64,000 nucleotides of DNA from positions 8,772,501 through 8,836,500 of the forward strand of contig NC_056757.1 in assembly GCF_018687715.1 (NCBI RefSeq), given 5' to 3'. Both the position numbers and the translations under genes were made by a program. This DNA comes from Carya illinoinensis. Its lineage: Eukaryota; Streptophyta; Magnoliopsida; Fagales; Juglandaceae. Shown one piece after another: positions 45,888 through 57,291 of the stretch. A model generated the notes under the pieces. The model ran no database searches, had not been told where the DNA came from, and saw only the letters and a program-made list of their open reading frames with translations. How positions within the stretch are numbered: position 1 is the first letter of the stretch; each line of letters starts with the position of its first letter.

Positions 45888-48800
45888 TCATCTACGAGCC
45901 TTTCTTATGTAAGGTAAACCCATTCGATCCGTTCTGAGAATCCCCTTGAGCAAAAAAGGAAGCTCATCCTTCACTAACCATACTCGATTGCAACCATTAC
46001 TTCCCAATCTAGCAAGGTAATCCGCTACCATATTTCCTTCCCTACATACATGCTTTTTTTGATAATTCATCGACAATAACAGCCAATGTAAATCATCCCA
46101 AAAATCCTTCAAATACCATAAACTACATTTTCTTCCCCTTAACCAGTTTACCACCAACAATGAGTCCATTTCTAAAATGATATTATTAAATCCCATTTCC
46201 TTACGGTGTTAAACACCCATTAAAAGAGCCATTAATTCAGCTTGATTATTAGTACCCGTACTCGTGCTAGTAGCAAAAGCAAACTTCAAATTGCCTTGTT
46301 CATCCCATAACACTCCACCCACGCCCAGTTCCCTTGGATTTAGTATACCGCTTCAATCAATGTTTAGTTTCAACCAACCTGTACCCAGTTTAGTCCAGGA
46401 CACTACAATTAGTTTTTCTTGCTTAACAAACGTCGGAAACTTCAGGAATTTTAAAATAGCCATATCCCTGCTTTCCAACCTAGAAGATTCCTTTAATTTC
46501 ACTCCCACCCAGCTTATCCAATGCTTCACCGAACTCCATAAAACTGCAATGGACTCCTTCCTACCTTCCATCCTTGCTGAACATCTCCAGATCCACAAAC
46601 TCCATGTGATGATATTGGGAATTAATCCCACTAAGTTACCCACATGTGATGATCTTTTAGTGTGTCTGAACCACACCTCCACTGTTTCTCGCCATGTGCG
46701 ATTAGCAACATATGGAATTCCCACCATGTTGAGTAGAAATTCCATATAACTACAGCTATCCGCCCCCATAAAGCACATTGTGTAAATCTTCAAAAGCTCC
46801 TTCCTCACATCACTCACACTTAGAGATCAATGGGATGCCAATTCTTCGAACACGATCATCTACGTTGAGGCTTTGATGCATGGCTTTCCACATTAGAACC
46901 GAGAACTTCCTTGGCAATGCAGCATGCCATACCCACTCTGACCACTGGGTTTTTAGGGCTGTAACTCGAACAAAATTCCATGCACTCTTAGAAGTAAAAC
47001 CTCCATCCGAGTTTCCCAACCAAGCCAAAAGATCACACCCTTCTCTTATGCCGCCAGCCTTTGATATAATGATGTCTATCATCTCTTGACCCACAAGCTA
47101 TACTAACATATCCGCATGCCAACTATTATTCACCATACAATGTTTAACCATCAGATTTGGTTGATTTACAATGCTCTGTTGAGCACATATTGGACCCAAA
47201 TCCAACCATTTATCCCTCCAAAATGAGACATTGCCATCTTTCACAAGCCATTTAGAATTCTGAAGCACCACAAGAACTGCCCTCATGACCATCTTCCACA
47301 AAACGATTGCCCTTAATAGGGTTAACTACTGAAATGTGCTGGTTCTGAACATACTTGGACAGAAAAAACTATGTCCACAAGGAGTTAGTAGTCAACAGTT
47401 TCCAAGCAAATATGAGATGCAGAGCATTTTGAACATCAATCAAATTCCACAAGCCTACTCCCTCCTCCTCAATCAGCTTGCAAATGCTGTCGTCCCAAGC
47501 TATCCATTTTCTTTTTAGCTTGCATTTGCCGACCCCCAACAACCTATGCAAAAGATAGCAACACTATTTTTGGTACTGCAGGACATACATCAAATGAACT
47601 AGCATACTAGCAAGAACATGTTTTAACAGAATAAGTCGAGCACTAGAGGCTAAGAGCTTAACCTTCCATCCTTCTCGCTTTTGTCGTACACATTGAACTA
47701 GCTCTTTCAAATAAATTCCCTTCATCCTCTTAGAGAAAATTGGCACCCCTAAATATTTGAATGGAAACTGAACTTCATAAAAAACTAGTTATCAACAACA
47801 TCTCACGACGTCGAGAAGAAGAGATTCTCTGAAAGAAAAAAAATTGAAGACTTCCCTTCATTCACCCGCTGTCCCGACCAATGAGCATAAAACCAAGGGT
47901 GATTTTAATCTCCTTGACCGACTGTTTGCTACCATTTGCATAGATCACCATATCATCTGCATAAAGAAGATGTGAAATGCAAGGGCCTTTGCATGGATGA
48001 TAAAAAGAACCCAATCTTGCTGGCCTGAAACTTTTGTTTTATAAGTCTAGAAAAAATCTCCTCCACAAGAATGAATAAATAAGGTGACAGGGGATCCCCA
48101 TGGCGAAGACCCTTGCCCCCTTTAAAAAGTCATTTAGTCATCCCATTCATGACAACAAAGTACCAAGGAGTAGTAACACACTGAGACAACAAAGAACAAC
48201 TTCAGCCGAAAACCCAAATCCTTTCAACACATTAGATAAAAAACTCCAATCAATAGTGTCGTAGGCTTGGGCTATGCCAACTTTCACCATGACCTTTCCC
48301 CCCCCCCCCCCCCCCCCCCAACTAGCTTATTTAAATCATGGACTGGCTCTTGAGTAAGACTTATATTATCAAAAATACTTCACCCAGGTAAGAAAGCTCC
48401 TTGTTCCAAAGAAACAATACGATTCAAAACTGAAGTCAAACAAGCCACCAAAGTTTTCGTGCAAATCTTATAAACCATAAAACATAGACTAATCGGCCTA
48501 AACTTGTCAAAAGAAGTGGGATTTAAAACTTTTGGGATTAGGACAATAAAGGAAGATGTATAAAACCTGGGCAAAGAAGAGCCATTAAAAAAGTCCCGGA
48601 CCGCCTCGATCAAATCAGCCTTCACCAAAATCCAACAATGCTGAAAGAAACCAGATCCAAAACCGTTTGGACCTGGACTGCTATCCACTTGAATAGAGAA
48701 CAAAGCCGCCTTAATCTCTTGCTTAGACGGAACACAACACAGAAGATGATTTTGGTCCTCCCCCACCTCCCGTTGAATTAATGCTGACAAATCAGGGACG

Positions 48801-50010
48801 GGGCTAACAGGGTGGCCTTGAAGGAAGTCTTGAAAATATACCAGTGTAGCATCATGTATTTCTTCTAGAGAAGATAAAGCACAACCATCACTCAGCTGCA
48901 TTTCCTGAACCGATTTCACCTTCTTAACCTGCAAAGTTTTGAAAAATGAGGAGTTTACCTCCCTGTGCCCAATCCACTCATTTTTCACTTACTATGAAAT
49001 GCGAAGTTCCTCCCTTTTTAACCACTCCAAAAGCTCAAACCTAGACGCCAAAACATCATTTTCCACATCTTTTGAAAACTCTTACTGAAGTCTTGCTTCC
49101 CCTTCCTCCACACGAGACTCCAAACATTTAATATGCTCCTCTGTCCACCCAAACACCTCCTTATTCCAATTGTGCACCACAATTTTGAGGCGTTGTAATT
49201 TGGAAGCAAGCTTCTAGAGACTCAAACCCCTTATAGTCTCTTGCCAAACAGAAGACACACACCTCGAAAAATCTTCATGTAAAGTCCACATTTGTTGGAA
49301 CTTAAAAGAGCTCAGTCCATACCTCAAAACAGGATTTTCCAATCCAAGAAGCATTGGGGCATGGTCAGAAGAACAACGAGCCAAATACTTAAGGGAAACC
49401 GATGGAATAACTCCAAGCAGCGCAAACTACAAAAAGCTCTGTCTTATCTTGCCCAACTCCTTGCCATCCCGCTCTGTCCATTACACCAAGAGAACTTATT
49501 CCCACTAGAAGGGACCTCAACCAGACCCCTTGCATCTATGAAATTACAAAGGTCTTCCATTGCACATTGCATCCGAGGACAACCTCCTTGCCGCTCACCA
49601 TCTTCACAAATCATATTAAAATCATCGATGATGACCCATGGGGAGCTCATAAAACTGAATTGAAGAAACTTTGATCAAAGGTTACATCTCTCCAAGTACC
49701 TACACTTGGCATATACAACCGACACAACTACTAAAGAATTTAAAAACATCGTAATCTGCTAAGTAGAGACCCCCAGCACATCCACCTGTATCTCTGCATC
49801 GTGGAAAACTCATAACTTGCCTGCTTGAGCACCATTAGAAAAACAGTCATCAAAATGTAGTAAATGTTGCCAACATGACAGCTGAATATCCTCATGAAAA
49901 GGCTCTGCCAAAACTAACAACTTCAGTTTATGAGACTTCAATAAAGATCGAAGTTGTTTTCTTGAGGTTCCAAGCCCTCGAGCATTCTAAAACATAATAG
50001 TGTTAATCAT
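45888..50010 (-). pseudogene. LINE C ORF2: endonuclease, RT, zf-RVT, RNase H
   Basis: The endonuclease start lies near 50010 (NARGLGTSRKQLRSLLKSHK) and continues at 49650-49444 (WVIIDDFNMI, KFSWCNGQSG). RT: 48988-48380 is well preserved (SSPGPNGFGSGFFQHCW, KFRPISLC); then 22 C at 48298-48319 and a degraded middle with an intact-looking YADD box at about 47951-47962. zf-RVT: 47094-46810 (WSEWVWHAALPRKFSVLMWKA). RNase H: 46817-46353 (GTGWLKLNID) and 46196-45888 (LEMDSLLVVNWLRG, EGNMVADYLARLG). Many stops. LINE A is its closest relative here. Confidence 0.82.
48298..48319. repeat. Homopolymer of 22 C
   Basis: It interrupts LINE C reverse transcriptase on the plus strand. Possible expansion or sequencing uncertainty. 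Confidence 0.9.
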
Positions 50011-50328
50011 AAATTCAATCGCGAGGGCTTGCTAGGAGCCTGGGATGAACTTTGTAAAGGCCTTCTCTATAAAGTTCCTTAAGGGCAATCTTTAAATTCG
50101 AATAACCATCATTCTTCTTCCCTAGATAAGAAAGCACCCCTTCATCGTCCAACATCGGCACGTTGTCCTTGCCCCCTCACCAACTACACTGCAAACCTCC
50201 CACAACCAAATCACCCTCTTCAAAAATAGATTACTCAGAAACCTCCACAGCCCCCGTAACGGCCCCCAGGTTTTCCCCCATAGGCAGCTCCAAGACGACC
50301 CCACTTTCATCTAACTGTGCACATATTT

Positions 50329-50424
50329 TTTAGCCTTCCACTATCTTAACATATTTTTCACACGAAGATGCTTTCTATAGTCATTCAGCCCCCGAACATT
50401 CTAAGAAATAATTTTAGATTTCAT
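50329..50424 (-). pseudogene. LINE B ORF2 N-terminus (endonuclease start)
   Basis: ATG at 50424 opens MKSKIIS, a stop where Trp is usual, then NVRGLNDYRKHLRVKNMLR, the classic L1 endonuclease start. It is cut at 50329 by LINE C. The continuation is at 45667 leftward, with about ten codons apparently lost at the target site. Confidence 0.7.
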
Positions 50425-50466
50425 GGGATACCAATGACAACCCTCTTTTTGCCTTTTTCTCTAGAG

Positions 50467-50504
50467 GCATTCCCCCCTCCCCCCCCCCCCCCCCTCCCCC
50501 TCTC
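50467..50504. repeat. C-rich tract between LINE B ORF1 and ORF2
   Basis: A run of 16 or so C within a CT-rich block, between the inferred ORF1 and ORF2 of LINE B. Confidence 0.7.
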
Positions 50505-50553
50505 TCTGAATTATAATTGATCGTGCATTCCAATCTTTTAAGCTCCCTCTCCT

Positions 50554-52276
50554 TTATAATAATAAATCTAGCCAAAGCATGATCCTAGCCTCAATAACAG
50601 TAATTAGAACTCTGAATTGCTCTTCATAACCCTCACAAGAGACACCAAGACAACTACAGAGTTCTTCCACAGTCTTCAAAACCAAATCTGAATAATTGCT
50701 AGACCAGTCAACACTAGGGTTAAAAGAGAATAAAGGAACAGGATCAAGGTCTTCGTCAGGATCAAATAATTCACCAGATTCGCCTAATACAGAACCTTCC
50801 CCTCCACCCAACACTAATTGCAAATCAGAATCAAAACTCTTACAGCTAAGAACCTGTGAACTTGTCTGCTCATGCCCCATTGCTCCCTCACAGTCAACAT
50901 CAACAGCCTCACTATCTTGATTTTCCACCCTTTCAATCACTATTACCTCATCCACCATCTTAACACCTTCCTCCCTTACTTCTCCTTCCTTACTCGTCTG
51001 AGAGATTTGAGCAGATAGAACTTCTTTATTTTTGCCTTGCTCCTTAGTCTCTAGCTAGCATCCCACCCTCATAGGCTCTTCTAAACATGTTTCCTCCACC
51101 ATCGAACCACTTTGTGATGAAGAAACCTCACAAAGCTTTGAACTAAGACCAACTCGCAAACTGATAGACTCTACACTCTTTGAACAATCCTAAGAAGATG
51201 TCGCTGACAGAGTTGTCATTGCTGGGGAACACCCAACTTGCTCTAATTCCCCCATCGCACCTTTCTGTGTAGACACAACCACTAACGGCGCTGTCGAACA
51301 GCTAAAACATGTATCTTTCTCCTCTATCGGGCTGTAAGAACTCGGAACCACCCTCTTCTCCGAGCCCTTCCTCATCGACAGACTCCCAGCCTCCCTCCGT
51401 CACACCCCTCTATGGTGACGTAGAAACCAACAGCACCGCCGATGGGTTGGGTCGACACTTCAATATTCCTCTCGGGCCCAAAATACCTAAGCTACTATCC
51501 TTGGGCCTCCAACAAACAGATTGTTTTACTAGGACTCTACCCAGCCCACTACCACAACCTTCCTCACTAGACCCACCCTTCTCCTCCTCCAGACACTCTA
51601 AGTTAGCTTGGACTCCCAACTTTTGGCCCAAACCCATATTAAAACCTAGCCCTCCATCACCTTATTTAATAAAATGACAATTTTATCCTTCAATCCCATT
51701 AATTCAAAACTCAAATGCCAAAGAGTCCCTTCCACTTCTCCTATGTTTTCCAACACCTCATAACTCCTACCATCACCATAATTTCACCTGAGTTCTATCC
51801 CCCCTCCTTCCTCCTACCATCTTCTGATGACATAATCTCTTTTATGTTCTTAGCACCTCCAAATCTCTTAGAGAATTGCACTAGTTTCTTCAAAGCTGCC
51901 ACATAAGAACCTCCACCAGCCTTATCATCACCAATAAGAAGAGAAGAATCAGCCCTTAAATTACTATTTGATTGAAATTCAACCTGCCCAACCTTTGACC
52001 TCTACCAGATTGATATGTTGCAGTAGAAGAGGACCCAACCAACTCTCGTAAGTATCTCACAAAACTAGCCAACCACTTCCTCTCCTACCTTCTGGGATAA
52101 CTAAAATACCTTTACCTAAACCTTTGCCATATTCTAGCATCTCAAAAACCTACCAGATTGATTGTGGCCCCCTACAACATAAAAACTTTGTCTCCCTCCT
52201 TTCTAGTACGATAATTAACCATCTTAACAAAATTCTTTCAAAAAGCCTCTATCTCCTTAGCAAACCAAATCACCAT
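50554..52276 (-). pseudogene. LINE B ORF1 remnant (Gag-like)
   Basis: From ATG 52276 (MVIWFAKEIEAF) leftward, a LINE-type ORF1 runs in fragments: GSSSTATYQSGRGQRLGRL near 52010; a central acidic and proline-rich linker (51637-51410 and 51375-51190); then 50958-50554, MVDEVIVIERVENQDSEAVD to an acidic patch (FDPDEDLDPVPLFSF). No zinc knuckle is clear. I infer ORF1 from position before the endonuclease start and from remembered plant LINE ORF1 composition. Plus-strand frames here (51309-51677, 50696-50920) are shadows. Confidence 0.55.
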
Positions 52277-52310
52277 TCCTCCAGATAGATAAAAAAGATA
52301 GATTGTGTTT

Positions 52311-53870
52311 TCTACCCTTTTATGTTATACATAACATATTACTTTCTTTTGCTCCTAAAAACAAAAATTTTGGATTCTATATGCAAACTCCTGTCCATTG
52401 CTAGAAAAGTTACTAACATATTACTTCTCCTTTCTTTACCAGGCATTGTCAGGGAAATTTATACCCACATGGATGGCATGTGGTTAAGTTTCATTGTAGG
52501 AAAATTTAGTCGGGACACTGTTCTTGGACACCCTATGTCAATCAAAACGATTTTCTAATTTATTGATTTCTTAGCTGGTAGATTAGTAGTGCTTAATTTT
52601 CCTTTCTTTTCCTTTTCTCCAAATACTAGGATTCTACCTAATTCCTACAAAACCAAATTTTCTAACAGTTATAAATTATTACTGGATTGAAATTCATCAA
52701 TCGTAGACAATAACTTAATTATACCTCCACCCATGATTATTTCTTTATAGTACTTGACCTGGTTTTAAAAGTAAAACAAATGCATATTTGGCTAATATGT
52801 AAAATCTACGATATTTTGTTTTAGCTTAACCCAAGAGTGGAACTCATGATCCAACCATTCCTCTAAACTTGCTGCTTGTCCTTTGGCAGCATGCTAGAAT
52901 CACATTGGCATGCTTCTGTACTTCTTCATTATATTAGATATTGTAGCACAAACATTATGAGATATGCTATACAAGATTGAACCCAAGCTATGACCAATTA
53001 CACTTTATGACTATTTTTTTAGGGGAGATGTTATTTTGTCTGATGACCATTAGTAAAGTATGCTCTTCTTTTGTAGTGAGTCATGAAATTCTTTCATGTA
53101 TGGCTTAAGAGTCTACCCTTAATCTCCTTGATCTCCTTTGCAGGTACTACTAAGAAAACTCAAAGTGGTAGGTGACATTGTTGAAGCTCTTTGATAACTG
53201 TGTTTTGTGCTACTGTTATGTGTTGTTGGAAGTGGAGAATTATGCAGATATTTTTCATAGCTTAGTACGTGGATGTAAAATTTATGTGAATGTAACTTGG
53301 TAAATTTACGTGGATGTAATTTTGTTGTGTTATTGTTGCTGTAACTTAGTATGTGGATATACCTTAGTATGTGTTCTTGGAAGTGCAAATTTATGTGGAC
53401 CTTGTGTGTAACTTAGTACGTTGTTGTAATGGTAGACTTCTTTGGGTTGTTTTTTGTAACTTAGTATGGTGCTGATTAATGTCATACTGATTGCTGTTGT
53501 GTCTATTTCTTTGGGCCGTCTTTTTGTAACTTAGAATTTTACATGATTTAAACATTTGTGGTAATTAACATAAATGACCATTGAAAATATAATTTTTAAA
53601 CAATAATTTAATTAGGATGTGATTATTATTTTTTTGTTTGAGAAAATAGAATGTGATTATTAACTAACATATAATCAGTAGAAATATATAATATGACAAA
53701 AATAAACTAAATAAAAATTTATTAAAAAATAAAAAATTAATAATATTTTATTATTATAGAGAGAGTAAATGAATAATCTAATGTAAAAATTGAGTATAAA
53801 TGAAATAGCCAAAGATAAATTTAAGTGATATTAGCCAAAAATTGAGTTTGATTTTAGTTATTAGAATGAG
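52311..53870. other. Unassigned noncoding stretch with GTAACTTAGTA motif repeats
   Basis: No long frame. Between about 53258 and 53535 the phrase GTAACTTAGTA or close variants recurs about six times, often followed by TGTGG or CGTGG, perhaps a decayed minisatellite or 3' UTR of an unseen transposon. A short stretch at 52440-52500 is exon-like but unsupported. Confidence 0.35.
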
Positions 53871-53872
53871 AA

Positions 53873-55330
53873 TTTTTTTTTTTTTTTGAAAAGGATGTAA
53901 ATTTCATTCATAAAATTTTACATCAGAGCAATCAAACACCACTGCTTGACAGATTTCACAAAACTCTACAACATTTCTCTAGACACAATGGACTCAATAC
54001 ATCTAGGAACTTCTTCAATGTTATAGATGTCCTCTGAGCATTCCAGGCCAGCCTTTGCAAGATGATGTGCTGCACCATTAGCCGCTCTATACGTGTGTGA
54101 GACAGTCCAGGTTGTGATTGAGTCCAGTATCCTCCTTGAGTCATCAATTAAACAGCCCCCCAAGCTCCAGTTAGGAGTGTGATTCTGAAGTAGCTCAACT
54201 ACTTGCTTCGAGTCCCCCTCTAGGCATACTTCCTTCAATCCCATTTCTTGACAAAACACCACAACCAGAAGTAGTCCATAGGCCTCTGCATCGAATGGAT
54301 TCCCTCTAAATTGCCTTGATGCTCGAAGGGCACCAATGACTAAGCCTTGGTGATCTCTGATGATGACTCCTATTCCAACCATTCCCTCTCCCCTTCTAAC
54401 TGCTGCATCCCAGTTAGCCTTGAACTGACCCAAGGGAGGTTTGTTCCACCTGTGAACTACTGCTATGACCTGGTTAAGAGTTGGTTTGGGATTTGTGGTT
54501 GAGGTTTTGTAATCTAGTAGATCAGCTTTGGCTTGTTGAGCTAGGATCGAGGGGTGCTTGAATCCTTTTCCCTGCAGGAACTCATTTCTTCTGGTCCAGA
54601 TCCCTCTGAAGGTAACCGCCACCTCTTCCAATTCTGTAGTATTTAATCTTGCCACTAACTCAGCCCATATGTCAAACACGACATCACTGTGAACAACCAT
54701 CTTTTGCACCTTCCTGCAGCCTTGACTCCACACATCTTTTGCTGCAGCACAACCCCACAAAACATGGCCTGAGGTTTCAGAACCCTGCATACAAACTGGA
54801 CACATGCTATCTGGTATGATTTTCCTCCTCCTCAAATTGGCTAAGGTGGGTAAAGCCTCACTGCAAGCCCTCCAAACAAACATTTTGACTGCAGGGGCTA
54901 GCCTCAGTTTCCATATTGCTTTCCACACTCCTTGATCATTAGTTCTATTCGAGTTTTCCCCTTCCACTTTACTAATCATATCTCTGTGAAGATGGTACCC
55001 ACTCTTGACTGTATACATGCCATTGCTTGTTAACCTCCAGACTCTCACATCCTCTCTACCACCAACACTAATAGGAATGGACTTGATTGCTTCCACTTCT
55101 ACTTTTGAGAACAGTTCTTGAAGTAGGGGTTCTCTCCACCTTAACTGATTAGGTTCAAGTAGTTCACTTACTGATTAGTAGTTGCAGTTTTGTACCTGAG
55201 TGGATTTGACTTGATACTCGGGGAGGGAAGGGATCCAACAGTCAGACCAGATGTTAATGCTATGTCCATTGCCTACTCTCCACAGTAGGCCTTCTCTTAG
55301 TAAGCTTAGCCCTGCAACAAAGCCCTCAGT
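53873..55330 (-). mobile_element. LINE D, 5'-truncated L1-type 3' end
   Basis: The T-run at 53873-53888 is the tail. Leftward reading holds the RT-zf linker (GLLWRVGNGHSINIWSDCWI, ending near 55170 at a stop), zf-RVT and RNase H. Upstream of about 55330 the match to LINE sequence ends, so this is a 5'-truncated insertion. TSD not found. Confidence 0.75.
53966..55096 (-). CDS. LINE-derived zf-RVT/RNase H protein, open 376 codons
   Basis: The frame is uninterrupted from Met at 55096 to the stop at 53966-53968. zf-RVT: about residues 55-120, with C99, C102, H111 and C116 (CPVCMQGSETSGHVLWGC). RNase H: about residues 224-350, with WDAAVRRG (D230), FDAEAYGLL (E271) and CLEGDSKQVV (D295), plus RAANGAAHHLAKAG, so key acidic residues are present. 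RT and endonuclease are missing. In full L1 proteins this segment removes RNA from hybrids. The start is simply the first Met after an in-frame stop region. Most likely a LINE relic, but being open and catalytically intact it might be expressed. Confidence 0.6.
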   Translation of the reverse strand: MEAIKSIPISVGGREDVRVWRLTSNGMYTVKSGYHLHRDMISKVEGENSNRTNDQGVWKAIWKLRLAPAVKMFVWRACSEALPTLANLRRRKIIPDSMCPVCMQGSETSGHVLWGCAAAKDVWSQGCRKVQKMVVHSDVVFDIWAELVARLNTTELEEVAVTFRGIWTRRNEFLQGKGFKHPSILAQQAKADLLDYKTSTTNPKPTLNQVIAVVHRWNKPPLGQFKANWDAAVRRGEGMVGIGVIIRDHQGLVIGALRASRQFRGNPFDAEAYGLLLVVVFCQEMGLKEVCLEGDSKQVVELLQNHTPNWSLGGCLIDDSRRILDSITTWTVSHTYRAANGAAHHLAKAGLECSEDIYNIEEVPRCIESIVSREML

Positions 55331-55626
55331 TGGCTATAACCTACAAATAGACTCCATTCGGTTCACCTAACCCATAAGAGTCTAATAATAGTACAAATCC
55401 AAGCAAAGGAAATGGTCAGACAATGCACATCTCTATTAATTACATGATAGAATTAAATATATATTAACTTTTTTAACTCTTGTCATGTGCTTATAACTTA
55501 ATGATATTTATTTCTTCATAGAAGAGAATATTTGAGGGGAAAATGAGGACAATTAAGGTCCAATACAAGAATTACATTCTTTTAAAACTACATAGAATCA
55601 TATATTTTTGTTACTAAAAATAGTAA

Positions 55627-55660
<34 letters not shown>

Positions 55661-55669
55661 GGGCCCTTT
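55331..55669. repeat. AT-rich spacer with (TA)n
   Basis: A (TA)n microsatellite spans about 55631-55658. Otherwise nothing recognised. Confidence 0.5.
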
Positions 55670-56300
55670 TGGATATTTAGAATATCTCAGGCTTCGTTTG
55701 GATACTAAGACTATGTTTAGATGTTGAGGTGATATTAAATATTATATAAATAGTAGTGAAAAAATAACGAATAGTAGTAAAAAATTAGTGAATGGTAGTA
55801 AAGGTAGTAGTCCAATTAGTACGAATTGATATTTCATGACTTCGAAGTCAAGAATTCAAGTTAGGATATAAGTTGAAACCACTTAAGTTAGGATATAAGT
55901 TAAAACCACTTGTGGTAGTAAAACCTGACTTTTAGACTATGTGATAAGTTTTGGACATGCTTTATACTTTGGGGGTGTTGTAGTGACGAGCTTTCCCTTG
56001 AGGTAGTAGTTATGGCTCAAATCGGATGTTCCGCAGCAGAGATGGGCTTCTATGGTCACGCCCAAGAGGCCAGGGTTGCTATGCTGGTCGCCCTAGCCTC
56101 CCATTTTCTTTAAAAAAAAAAAAAATAGTAGTGAGGTAATCTGAGATGATGCTACTAACCAAACATGGTCTCAGAGTATCTCAGATTATCTATGAATATT
56201 AATGAAATAATTTGTGAATAGTTTATAAATAATAATAACGTAGTCTAAAAATATCCGAAAATAATTGTATTTGTAAACAAACCCTTCTTAGTATATATGT
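55670..56300. repeat. Repeat beginning TTCGTTTGGATACTAAG, split by a SINE-like insertion
   Basis: It starts CTTCGTTTGGATACTAAGAC and reaches CTACTAACCAAACATGGTCTC (to about 56172), an inverted-end arrangement (TTTGGAT against CCAAAC). The segment 55812-56126 within it has a SINE-like layout. Copy limits are approximate. Confidence 0.4.
55812..56126 (+). mobile_element. Possible SINE with poly(A) and 27-bp duplication
   Basis: It opens with a degraded tRNA-like promoter (GTACGAATTGATATTTC; GAAGTCAAGAATTCAAGTT) and ends in about 13 A. Internally AAGTTAGGATATAAGTT(G/A)AAACCACTT occurs twice in tandem (55858-55884 and 55885-55911). The TSD is unclear because the flanks are TAGTAG-rich. Confidence 0.4.
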
Positions 56301-56319
56301 AAATAGTAATAAAATGATT

Positions 56320-56530
56320 TGAGTTAAAATGTTTTATTAGATTTTGGGAAAAGAGATATAAAAATTTGAATAAAAATATTATAAAATTAAAAAATTATTT
56401 GAATGTAATTTTTTAATATTATTTTTGTTTTGAAATTTGAAAAAATAGTTTTTTTTTTCTTGCATTTTTGTAGGGTTTGGAAAAGTTGTAAATTTGTAAT
56501 GGTTAGGAAATAATTCGATGAAAAAGTTGA
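56320..56530 (+). repeat. MITE-like repeat (GTTTGGAT family), copy 4, decayed
   Basis: Words such as TTTTTAATATTATTTTTGTTTTGAAATTTGAAAAA and GGAAAAGTTGTAAA follow the same order as copy 1. Ends are not sharp. Confidence 0.4.
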
Positions 56531-57076
56531 GAATTTGGAATTGAAGAATATTTTGCGTTTAAGTGATGTTTGGAAAGAAAATATCTAAAAATATTTGAGA
56601 ACAGTTGTATTACCAAACAGGCCCTTAAACTCTTTTATACATGTTTTTAAATGCTTAAATTACATTATTTATTTGTTTCATATTTTCTTATTGACACTAA
56701 AATAATTGATTCGAGATTGTCATGAATTGCCTAATTCATTGAATGGTTCTTAATATAGATTTATGAGTCTTATCGAGAAAGATGAGTATATTGTAATGCC
56801 CATTTCATATATCTATCTCTTTCTAACATGGGGTGATCACTTGATTTCTTCTATGCAGGTTAGAAATTCATCAGTCACCACCGGCTTAAGGTTCATTGTT
56901 CTAATATAATCATTAAAGACAACCAATGATGTAATTTTTTCTCTTTGAGAAGTATTTTGATGGCCAATGAACTGCTACTGCTGTATATCAAAACTGCACA
57001 TTTCACATTTGATTGTGTAATGAGTATTAGGAAGCATTCCCCAAAGTAAAATATCTTTGAGTTGAAACCATGTGAT
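56531..57076. other. Noncoding DNA
   Basis: No gene. It ends an area of Fagales-like repeats; nothing further is recognised. Confidence 0.35.
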
Positions 57077-57291
57077 TAAGCTTGTTTGAATAATTAGTTG
57101 ATCTCAACTTTACCTCATTTCATTTCATCTAATCATTATAACTTTTTTCAAATTTCTAAATAAAATATAATAAACAATTTAATTTTTTTAAATAAAATAT
57201 TATTCAAATATTCGAATAATATTTTATTTAACTTTTAATTTTCAATTTATCTCATCTTAACCTACTATTCAAACCATCCCTAAGAAACAAT
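57077..57291 (-). repeat. MITE-like repeat (GTTTGGAT family), copy 5
   Basis: It opens CTTGTTTGAATAATTAGTTGATCTC and closes TTATCTCATCTTAACCTACTATTCAAACCATC, inverted ends. The interior matches copies 2 and 3 (TCTAATCATTATAACTTTTTTCAAATTTC). Confidence 0.6.

Larger units (their letters stand above)
45668..50328 (-). mobile_element. LINE C, L1-type with RNase H, 5'-truncated, inside LINE B
   Basis: The T-run 45668-45687 is its poly(A) tail. TTTAG flanks both ends (45663-45667 and 50329-50333), a short possible TSD. ORF1 is cut: only its C-terminus (about 50328-50014) remains. ORF2 begins at ATG 50010. Its 3' UTR (CTCTGCCATAAGTGAGT in minus sense) resembles LINE A (TTCCGCCATAAGTAAGG), so A and C are one family. 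Confidence 0.75.
32203..52310 (-). mobile_element. LINE B, L1-type without RNase H, broken by three insertions
   Basis: A minus-strand LINE occupies 52310-50329, 45667-42316, 33064-33028 and 32451-32203. It is split by LINE C (45668-50328), a chromovirus (33065-42315) and a hAT-type element (32452-33019). Evidence for one element: the endonuclease start at 50424 (NVRGLNDYRKHLRVKN) is missing its continuation, which appears at 45660 leftward (VSHLMVHNL). The frame across the chromovirus and across the hAT-type element also joins sensibly. It ends after a zf-RVT region with no RNase H, and the T-run near 32203-32215 is its poly(A) tail. Confidence 0.75.

Noticed and set aside
49292..49663. Plus-strand frame of 123 codons
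   Set aside because: Antisense to the LINE C endonuclease.
51309..51677. Plus-strand Pro/Ser-rich frame of 122 codons
   Set aside because: It is the opposite-strand shadow of the LINE B ORF1 linker, with no motif of its own.
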